From assembly GCF_039555335.1 (NCBI RefSeq), contig NC_092628.1, forward strand, positions 62,450,735 through 62,514,734: a stretch of DNA of 64,000 nt. Direction: 5' to 3'. Both the position numbers and the translations under genes were made by a program. Shown here piece after piece: positions 24,021-36,000 of the stretch; the first letter of the stretch is position 1, and each line of letters begins with the position of its first letter. The notes beneath the pieces are model-generated. The model had not been told where the DNA came from, ran no database searches, and was given only the letters and a program-made list of their open reading frames with translations. The stretch is from Amphiura filiformis. Taxonomy: Eukaryota > Echinodermata > Ophiuroidea > Amphilepidida > Amphiuridae.

Positions 24021-27000
24021 TTATTGTGGTGTTGTTAAATTGACCCATGGAACCCAATTACCACCATGTAATTTAGGATCACATTTTGGATCCGCTGGTT
24101 TGTTGCCTGGTGGAACTGCTGTTGCATTCCATGCTTCTATTCTGGCTTTCAACTCCTTCACAATATCTGAAATTAGAAAGAAAATAATGAAGTGACCTCT
24201 TTCAGATACATAAGCACCGGGAAAATGCATGATTTTTGTGAGCAACTTTCACGCGGCAGTTTTGGAAAATTCGCGATTTGTCCATAGTATTCCCAAAATA
24301 TGCGCAATTCCCCCAAATAGTTCAAAATTGATGTTTTAAAATATTTTTATCCTTTTTTTCACCGAAATATTTCCCCCAGTCTATTTTCTATACTTTTTTC
24401 TGCATGGACTGTATTGCAGATCACCATGATTTCTTTCAATTTTAGTGAAAACTTAAGATTTTTGGAAAATGAATACTTTAAAAATGGATATTAAACATCT
24501 TAAACCATTTGAGGTTGCAGTGAGTGCCTACCTTGATTCCATGGTGCTATATTATAGAATTCACATGGATCATTCCTGATGTTAAACAAACATGGCTTCT
24601 CTGTTGGTTTACAATTAGTGGTAGCATTAGCTGGTCTTGGAGGACAAGATACTCTTCCTGGTCTCAAAGGTAGTGGGTTGTAATCTGGTAAGATATAAAG
24701 TATATTACAATTAGTGGTAGCATTAGCTGGTCTTGGAGGACAAGATACTCTTCCTGGTTTCAAAGGCGGTGAGTTGTAATCTGGCAAGAAATAAAGTATA
24801 TACATAAATCAGTTTACTTGATGTTGTAGTAACTATTTTATTCAATATTAACTGCATCAATCAGTGTAATTCTGTTACAATAGACTTACCTTTATCACTG
24901 GTAACTTCACTTATGGTTCTCCAAGATGCATTTACTTTTGGTGGAAACTGGTCTCTTGGTCACACCAATATACAAGTTGTTAATGGTACATAATTCACAC
25001 TGTCAATCTAATTTACTTGCCCAACTATTTCACTCAGAATGTACTATAACATCTTTATATCAGTCACTCCATGGTCTTATCATTGATAATGATACATTAC
25101 CCTTATCAACCTAAACCATAACTAACCATTTCACCCAGAGTGTAACTTACCATCAACAGCATGTGTTGCATTGTACCAGCCATCCCACTTGCCATTATAG
25201 TCATTGCCTATCACTACCTTGTAGTCGCCTCTGCGTAATGCTGACAATTTTCTCTGTGGATCTATGTTATGCAGGATCTCTTTCCTAGGTGATGTGGTTC
25301 CTCTGTAATCAAATTATATGTATAAGTATATTGAATTTTTATATGGCATTTCCCCCAAGATACTTGTGAGAGAAGAATGATTAATCCTAACCAGTATTAC
25401 TCACAGACCCATGCACTTGTGTAGCCAGGGGATATACTCACCATATCTATCTAATAAAACAATTACAGCTCTATGCACATTTTCAGGATAAGATAAAAAG
25501 AGCTATCCAAGTGTAGCACCGTGGACGCGAGATATATATGAAGAGAAATTGATAATGAATCCGAATTTTTGAAAATGAGTCCAAATACAATGATGCACGC
25601 TAACGAGAAGCCTGGGTGTGAGTCCTCTGGTTGCCAACAAATTGTGACCACAAAGCAAATCTAATCATAAAAATGTAACCCAATTCCCCCCCTTAACCAT
25701 TGATTTCTATGGAACAGAAATCCACCAACAATTGCAGTGGCCAATGGAAAAATGTTGCCCAATTTAATGATCAAAACTTTACTTTTGCGATGAATGACAG
25801 ATTTATAATTAATACCCCTTATTTGTCCTGCTCCATGCAGATATTTGATTTATAAAGTCTTTCAACAGGCTATAAAAGTTGTAAGACTTGTAAGTAGTAA
25901 AGGTAAATTGACTGAAAATGTAAAAAGGACATTTTCATATTTTAACATTTATGTGAAACATCAAATATAGTCTGACTAACTAAGCTTATTTAATATGAAC
26001 TTACTTTGACAAAGTGGCCCACACATCATATCCATCCAAGTTTGTTAGTTCGCTAACGTTTCCTCCAGCCAGCCTATACATGGTTGGAAACCAGTCACAC
26101 ACATGCAACATGTCTTCTGATATCCTCTTAGGTTTTTCTAACAATGGACTATGTACAAAACCAGTGCCACGGACACCACCCTCCCAAATGGTATCTTTAG
26201 TTCCTCGCAATGGCCAATTATTGGCATAATTGTAGTCAAAAGAAGCTGGTGGGCCACCATTATCAGTGCTAAAGAAGATGACAGTGTTATTGTAAAGTCC
26301 TGTGTCTATTAGTGTTTGTGTGAGATTTCCTATAGAGTCATCCATTGCTGAGACCATTCCTGAAATTAGATGGAGGAAAGAAAAAAAAATGTGACACAAA
26401 TCGATGAAATTGAAATCAATTGTAGGAAGCTGCCATAGTTTTCAGCACAGTTCTTCAGCAGTCAAAGGGTAAAAGATACAACTTTTCCTCCAAATATACA
26501 GGTCTTTTAAGTTAAAAGTTAGATGTACATGTATAGCCTCTATGAGAGACTACATCCATTTCTGGTTGTGACTGCAAACATTGCTTATACAAATGAAGAT
26601 TCCTCCTCAAAAGTATATGGTCAGTGCAATTACAGAGATGAATATTTCTGATTTTCCATTTTGTAGCAGAAAAAGGGGTTCAATACGAACTGCATGCATC
26701 CAAATACAAAGAGTACCATTTGGGTGGTTTGTAAAGGAGTATGATTAGATTTCAGATGCACAATAGTTCATGAAATGCATCTCATTACCCATATAGGTAA
26801 ATGAGGCCAATGAATATATGTAGACTAATTGAAACCAAGCCTTACCTGCGAACACCCGTCTCCTTTCATTCTCTATGGTAGGAAATCTCTGTACATATTT
26901 AGCAGGAGCTTGAAGAGGTTGGTCTGGATCTGCACTGTGTACTGCTTGATGTGCAAAGTACATGAATAGAGGCTGGAAACAAGTAAAAATGGAGTGAGTA

Positions 27001-30000
27001 AGTTTGGCTGTACATACTGCAAAATCAAGACAAAAAACATCAAGACCAGTAGGTTGGATGAAATTACTTTACATTCAAACTTTCAACATAGACTGGCTGT
27101 ATTAGGGCATAAGTGGTCCTACCCTGGGATGGATCAAATCATTCCTCAGCGAATGCAAGCAAGCAGTATCTGTCTAAGGAAGCCACTATCAACCCTATTA
27201 ACCATGCTATATTGCAGAACAATTTGGCTACTCTTGCATCCTGGACAGAACTTCTGAAAGAGACGGCTGTTGAAGTTTCTCCTGCAGTCACCCTTTTGTG
27301 CCAGGCATCAATTCGACAGGGAAGAGTTCCACCGCAATGGAAGAAGGCGCTGGTTGTTCCCTTGTTTAAAAAGGGAAGTCGTTCTTCTGCAGCCAACTAT
27401 CGCCCTATTTCGTTGACTTCAGTGCTGTGCAAGTTATGTGAACATATCATTCACTGTTCCATCATCCATCATCTCTCTGACAACAAAATCTTGTCAGACG
27501 CCCAGCATGGGTTCAGGAAACGACGTTCTTGCGACACACAATTAATTGCCACTGTCAATGATCTAGCTAAGGAATCAACAAAAAATCTCAAACCGATGTC
27601 ATCCTCCTGGATTTTGAAAAAGCATTTGACAAAGTGTCTCATCGCCATCTTCTAGCAAAGGTCAAGCATTATGGCATCCATGGCAGCACATACCATTGGA
27701 TCAGTGACTTCCTTCATGCCAGAACACAAGTCACATCTGGTGTTCCGCAGGGGAGTGTGTTAGGCCCCCTCCTTTTCCTGAATTTTATTAATGATCTACC
27801 TGAGTGTGTATCATCTGCCACTGCTAGATTGTTCGCTGATGACAGCATCTTGTACCACCAAATATCATCAAGTGCTGATTCCATCAAACTCCAGAAAGAC
27901 CTTGACGCTCTCCAAGACTGGGAATCGAAATGGCTAATGAGGTTTAATGCCGCCAAATGCCAGGTCCTCCAAATTACCAACAAGAGGAACCCCATTCCAG
28001 CTTCCTACACAGTTCATGGCCAAGTCTTGGAGGTGGTGGGCTCAGCAAAGTATCTGGGCGTTCACTTGGATAGCCATCCGGATTTCAACACCCATACTGA
28101 TGCTATCACCAGGAAAGCCAACTGTACAAGAGCATTCCTGCAACGTAATCTCAGCCATTGCAGTAATCAAGTGAAGGAGGCTGCTTACACAACATACGTC
28201 CGCCCCACTGTGGAATTTGCATCACCATCATGGGATCCTCACACAAAGAGGAACATAAACAAGGTAGAACAAGTTCATCGAAGCGCCGCTCGATTTATTG
28301 TTGGCAACTATCAACGCACCAGCAGTGTTTCTGATATGATCAGCGCCCTCAACTGGCCTTCCCTTCAAGAAAGACGCCTCCAAAGCCGCTTGGTGATGTT
28401 CTATAAGATCCATCATGACCTGGTTGACATCAAGTGTGAGGACTACCTCATCCCGCTCAGAACATCCACCAGAGGTCACAACTCCCGGTACTTCATTCCA
28501 TCAACCAGCTCTTCAGTTTATACCAGCTCATTCTTTCCCCAAACCATCAGGGACTGGAATAATCTATATGTAGATCCAGCTGAGTATACATCCCTCGACA
28601 CCTTCAAGGCTGCCCTGAGGGACCTCCTGCTGAAGTAGCTCCATCACCTCATCTCCAGTTTTTACTTGCACCTTGTATATATTTGCACCTGGAACAAAGT
28701 TTCTGTCGCCTTTGAGACGACGCATGTGTACACCGTAGTGCGAGCTGCGAGTTATCTTCGTTTACATGAAGCCTGCACTTCAAAGGGAGAAAGAAAGACA
28801 CCTGGCTCAATGTACAGTTATGTCCATCACTCATAAAAGTAAGATTAGCCTCCACACATACAACATTCAAGGAGAAGCTCTACAAAGAGTAAAACAGCAT
28901 GACTACCCTGGTGTAACAATATCAGACGACCTAAAATGGTCAACTCATTGCAAGAAGACAATGGCTTAAGCCAGTCGTACAATGGGTATGTTGAGATGTG
29001 AAGATGAAGGCGTATTTGTCCTTGGTATGTCCCCAACTTGAATACAGTGGTGAAATATGGAATCCACACATACATCAAGACATATAGGCTCTAGAATAAG
29101 TTCAGTGTCAAGCCATCCGCTTCATCTACCAACACTATCGTAGAACAACTGGGGTCACTCCACTCTTCAAAGCACTATCTTGGGACCCTCTACACACAAG
29201 ACACCTTTGTCAACCAAGCCAACATGTTTTATAAGATACAGTTTTAGCTGGTCAACATCATATTTCTTTCATACCTTCATTTAGCAACATCATCCACCCA
29301 TAACCAAGATGAATATCGGTATAAGCAACCGAACACAAGTGTAGATGTGTATGGTTATTCATTTCACCAAAGGGCTGAAAGGACTTGGAATAAACTTCCT
29401 GAATATGCAGTGAACACACCATCTATTTCAGTCTTCCGGTCGACAGCACTCCCAGTCATCAGGGATATGCACCCACCACCCAGTCTCAGAAGTCTCTAAA
29501 CCAATCTTTTTGTAGCACCAGCACCTTGTATCTACTTTACATGTATGGCACTTTGTGAGTTCCTTTGTGGCACCTTGAGTTTCGCCGCACCATTCCTAGT
29601 TTAGTCTACAAGACTGTAAAAGGAGTACAACTACTATAGACTGAAGAATTGTTTGGCAATTGTGTGATTGCTTTGAAGCACCAAGTGGAATGACCCCTAA
29701 GATCTCCTGATCTCACACCTCCGGATTTCATCTGGTGGGGCTATTTAAAATCAAAGGTTTTCACAAGTCCTCCTGTAGACCTTGATGAAGTTCAGAGACA
29801 CATAACTGCACAAGTTGATTAGTTGACATCCCAGGCAGGACTGACCTCTCAGAAGTTGTGGTGTGAATGCCAGGTTGAGGAGAGCTGATATCTGCATACA
29901 GAGGAATGATGGGCTTGGTGGCCATGCCCTAGTGGCCATGTAGAAGACTAAGACAGTCAACATTACTGTAAGAGGTTAAACATGATATGTGATGGTCATG

Positions 30001-33000
30001 TTGCTTTTCGCAACTGCATTTTTACTCGGCTACAAATATAGCCACTGAGTCCTTATTAATGGTCACACACCGGTCATTTTCCAGTTGTAGGAAGACACTA
30101 AGATGTTGATTCAGCTATCAATGACTGTTTATTATACCGTGCCATCCATTCATCAAGAGATACAGACGCTCTGCAAAAAGATCTTTCATCCCCTGGGCAT
30201 CAAACTGGCAAATGTCATTTAACACTAATAAATGCAAAACACTTCGCATCACCACCAAAAGAAATCCGGTAATTCATACATACTCGATGGCTACAGATTA
30301 CCTTGAAACCGTAAAACACCACCCATATCTTGGAATCAAACTGACTCATAATCTCAAATGGGCTGAACACATTAATAATATTGCAACTAAGGCCAACAAA
30401 GCTCTCTGGTTTGTAAGACGTAACCTCTGGCGATGCCCTTCATCAATCAAGCAACAAATGTATTTCGCACTTGTCAGACCTATCCTAGACTATAGTAGCA
30501 TAGTGTGGGATCCTCATACCGCAACAGATATACAGAAACTGGAAATGATACAAAGAAGAGCAGCGCAGTACTACATTTTAATTTGTTGTTTAATTACCTT
30601 TTCTGAGCTGTGTCTTTTGACGACCGGTGTTGGCAATCATGTCCTTAGTCAGATATTGCCTTTATGGCAACTTTACTAAGTATTGTTGAAGATGTAGATG
30701 TAGATCAACTATAGCATTTGACCAAATACCTCCAGGCCGTTGCAACTCATATACTAGCGCAATACAAAAAGGTGGCGACAGCGTCGGCTTTCCCTGTGTA
30801 TTACATGGCGTCCGATGGCGTCGCCAACAGTCACCAAATTGATTCACGGGCGGCGCCATATTGGAAAAGTAAAGAAAAATGCTGCTGCCACCACGATAGT
30901 ACCTAAAGCTACCTAAAAAAATATGCGTAGTGCTGTGGAGACTTACGTTAACATGACGTCACGAATATGCCAATTACAGAAAAATGCTGCTGCCACCTAC
31001 GTCCACATGTTCCAAGTGTTGACGTCGCTGACCTCACATCGACGAACGGAGTTGCATTTCCATCGCACTTCGTGCTCTATTCTTCATCCATGATACCTCA
31101 TAGTTTTTAATCTAGTAGCATTTTTCAAACTGTATACTTTATTTTGATACACCCTGTGCATACCTGAGATGTGTCATGTTGTTGTAGTATCCTCTGAGCC
31201 TCACTTGTGAAGATTTCTGTTGAGTACTGTCCAAACACAGGCTTATAAACCTCCCCATTCTTATGGAAGTCAAATCCCCAGTAATGACCCTGTTAATATG
31301 AAGATTTTGGAAATCAATAAGCATGCAAATAAACAAACAAACATACATACCTGTGATGGATCATGTTGTTGTAGTATCCTCTGAGCCTCACTTGTGAATA
31401 TTTCTGTTGAGTACTGTCCAAAAACTGGCTTATAAATTTCACCATTCTTTTGGAAGTCAAATCCCCAGTATATGTCCTGTTAACAATTCAATGCATATGA
31501 GGTCTTACTACACAATCTTCAATAAATGGTCTATTCCAGTTGAAATCAATACACCCCCTATGGAAGACATGACCTTAATCTCTCACACAGGGAGTGTAGA
31601 TTTCAAATAGAGTCACCTAATTGGTAGTCCAATTTGAAATTCACACACCATGTGTAGGAGATTAAGGTCATGTCTTCCATGGGGGTGTATAATGGGTTTC
31701 TACTGAAATAACCCATTACAACATCAGTGTGTAAATCCTTCTTATTCATTTCAAGGCATGCACATCATATCAGTCAATTAAACTAGCAAACAAGCTGGGT
31801 TAATCTATATTCTTTTCAAAATACCAATATGATTTGTTCTCTATCCTAACCTGCCAGGGGCTTTTGGCGACGGGAAGGGAAAGAGGGAAGGAATAAAGAG
31901 AGAAAACAAAGAAAGAAGTTGTGTGCTCCGGGTGGGATTCAAACCCTAGACCCCTCGCATGCCAACCACTGGCTCGGCGACACTTTGCCACGGGTCTTGG
32001 GCTTGGTTGGCCAGCGAAACCGTGCCTATATATCACTTAGGGCGAATGTGTCATCAGTGACACCACGTGGGATGCACACACGAACAGCACATATATATCA
32101 AGTAGTATTTTGTAGTACATGTACTCAGGTGTGTAAGGGTTAATGGTTTATAATTGCAAGCCATTATGTTAAATGCATTTCGGAGTTGTATACCCGAATA
32201 TTAGATGCAATAAAAATTACACTCTCATCAGCATAATTGCAGCAAGGTCTCTGTCTATGAACACTATCGTCAGCAAATTGTGCTACTTTGTCCATGTGTT
32301 TTGTCCCAAAACACCGTCTATGAACACTATCAAAATTATATACACTAAAGCCTTGTGTTTTTGACCAAATACACTAGATGTGATCAAGCAAAATGAGTCG
32401 GATGTCGAGAATATTGATTTTGAGATATAACCACTATTTAACTTGGCTTTGTATTGTATTGTTCTGAACAGCACTAAAATGGCCATATCTCTGACACTGT
32501 AGGTCTAAATATGATGGGGTTTTCAGCAAAATGAAGCTCTAAGAATGGCTAATGTAATGAAACTGAAATCTGAATTTTGATTTTGATCGACATCAGACTC
32601 ATTTTGCCTGATCCCATGAACACTATCCTCAGGACACAATATAATTACACGAAAGCCTTGTGTTTTGGCCAAGTTCACTGTTTAAGTTTTTAATTACCTC
32701 TAAGGTTGTGTGCTCAAAATAGTCTTCTTTTCCCATGTAGTATCCAAAATGTGTATCAAATCCACGCTCTGTTGGGATATACTCCTTGGCAAAGAATCCA
32801 AGATGCCACTGACAAAATAGAACAAGAAAATAAATGTATCAGAACCACATTGATCCCCCAAGTGAGTTTTCACTTGATTATTGCTCTTCATGAATCTCAT
32901 GCCCAATAATATAAAGCACACTTCAAATTGATTTCCACAAGATTTCAATTTATATTTGACATCCAGGACATGATTTGCTTACTAAGTACATTTCACAATG

Positions 33001-36000
33001 AAGTAATTATGTAGTACCAAAAAACAAACAAACAAAATAATCTTAAGTGCCATGATTGTAGGACCAATCAGAAATTTTCTATACAGACTACTGTGCCTAC
33101 TGCTACACCAGTATCACAGATTTAACCATGAAATAAAAACCAATTGTCATTAAATTCTACTTGTAGCAAACAACCTGCTAGTGCTAAAATAGCGATCTTT
33201 AAAGAATGGTAGATGTTTGTTGAATTTCATTACTCTCTTCTTGAACAAAGCATTACTTACTATCACTGAATAGATTCATCAGTAGGTAAACAGATTGAAT
33301 AAATTTCTTTTGCACAAAACCACAATTTTACTCATGATTGATGGTTGTGGTGTGTGATGCAGACTCTATTGGGGAATCCAATTTATTTATTTATTTATTT
33401 ATTATGCTTCATCACTGGCTCATATACAATTACAAAGATAAATATATTATATAAATATTGCACATACTAATAATCAAGACAAAGTAAAGAATAAAATGCC
33501 AGCGAAAAGAATGGGACAAACAGGTGCAAAATCACCTCTAGGACCATCCCACCTTTCGATTTTTGAAAACAAATTATTGGGGAAAAAAACCCATCACAGC
33601 CCCATCCCAAATTAAATAAGCCTGCAATTCGCGCATCTGCAGTAAGAGCTCCAAGAGCATGTTTTCAAAGAACAAAAATTTTGAGTAAAATGAGAATTCA
33701 AAAATTCAATTGGGTCAGGAGGGATGGATCCAACATCATGAATGGTGCGGTCCCGCTTCTTGAGTCATGTATGAGATCCCCTCCTGACTGCTCAAAATAC
33801 ACCATCTGCAGTTGGGGTCTGGTCTGGCCGGAGGTGGGAACTGACCATCATCATTTCAAAGATGTCTATCGACCATGATAGATAAACCATCAATTGTGAG
33901 TATAAATCTATTTTTGTGCAAAATTAATTTATTCAGGCCATTACTTACCTTCCCTATACAGTGAGTTTGATAACCAAGTGGTTTCAGCCTCTGTGCTATT
34001 GTCGTTTCATTCAATGGTAAGCCATAAGGGGTATCACCAACTATCACATCAACTTGCATGCCTGTTGAAGTCACACAAAATAACATGAATAATTTTGTAT
34101 TTTTCAATGCTTTCACAAAGCATTCCTTACCTTTCCTACACAGTGAGTTTGATAACCAAGTGGTTTCAGTCTCTGTGCTATTGTCGTTTCATTCAATGGT
34201 AAACCATAAGGGCTATCACCAATAATCACACTTAGTTGCATGCCTGTTAAAGTCACACATAATGAGAAACAAATATAGTCATGTTGATGTTAGATTTTAC
34301 TATAGCTAAAATAATAGCTTCTCGATCGTGAGAGCTCACACGCATGACAATTGCGTCAGCGTACAACGCCTACCACACACGCTTTGGGTAGCGCTGCATT
34401 TCTGTGCGTGCACAATCGATCGCGCTACCGTGTCATTCCAGTAAACTTGCGACATTACGCAGTGCACGCAGTACATTCATACTCTCATGTCGAGAAACTA
34501 TTATTTTGGCTATAGATATATGAAATCAGTTTTTAATTCCTTTTTCTATATAGATGAGATGAATATAAGCTGGCAATACGATCTAAGAATGAAACTTAGT
34601 CAAAAGTGTGTACAGCAGCCTGTTATTGGTGCACATTGGTGACAAAATAATTCATACAAATGATGCCCTCATAGGCTAGCTTGTAAGATACTTGCCTGTG
34701 TGTATTGGATGTCTCCCTGTCATGATGGCACTACGTGTTGGTGTACATATTGGTGACACATAATAATTCATAAGAATTATACCCTCTTGAGCTAGCTTAT
34801 CAATATTTGGTGTTGGGATCTGGTCTGAGCCATGAAAGCTGACATCATTCCAACCCTGTATTTGAGCACAAAAATTGATTCAACAGTACTTAATAATATA
34901 AATTGCCCATATCTGTGTTCTTTCCAATGTTGTCAAAAATATTCTTCTGTGCCAGAACCCCATAAGGTTCTAACCCAGAACACTATATCAAATGGGTTGG
35001 GGTTGCTAACTAACATGTCTTTTTATTTTTTCAACACCAGGTAGAACCATGTTCCTGTTCTTTAAAGACCCTAGTTCAAGCACACTCCTGATTCAATCAG
35101 TGCTGAAATGCTTTATGTTTACAGCTACAGGCTGTATCACCATGATTATCACAATGATTGGTACTCATCAGTTTCTAGTGATCTTAGACAAGACTGCCGC
35201 ATTAAAATGCAACATTATGATCCACCTAGTTTATGGCTAAATGTTATAAAGGTCAGAACTATCAATTCTTATCCTTGCAACAGGATACAATGTTACTTTT
35301 GGAAGAAGCAGGCTTTTAAATAAATTTTAATACTGATAGGTACCAATCATTTTGATATACTCTGTATATAAGATTTGCTCTACCGTATTCATTCCAATAA
35401 GCGCCCAAGGCACTTTACAAAGTCATTTTGGGTGGGCGCTTATTTTTTACGTGGTTTACCTAACATAAGCGCCGTTTATTAGAGACAAATTTACCTACTT
35501 TTATTATAGGGTCCCGGGACGTTCTAATAGCTTTTCTGATGCAGTAAATGTATTGCAAGTTTACACAGGACTTCAAATCCTCAAGCTATTTCACTGTATC
35601 AATGTCTATCAGTCACTTCAACATTAATGGTACCCTTTAGCATATTCAAAATAGCCTGGGTGGGCACTTATTGGGGTATGGGCGCCTATTGGAATGAATA
35701 CGGTACCTGCTTTTCTCCTCAGAACAATTTTTTGGCTATAGTCCATTATCTACCTCGAGTCACCAGCACTAGCTTTGAAGTTCAGCGTGTTCTGCGTTAG
35801 CTTAGCGTTACTTGGTGTGTGTACATACATGTACTTTTACGTGTGTGAACAACATGCCGCATATACGCAAGAAACCACGCTAAGCCAATGCAGCACATGT
35901 TTAAATTCAATCCTAGTGCTGGTGACTTGAAGTAGATATATAGACTATAGTTAATAATTTCTCCAATGAACCTTCTAGTCTGAAAGGAATATAGTTAGAT

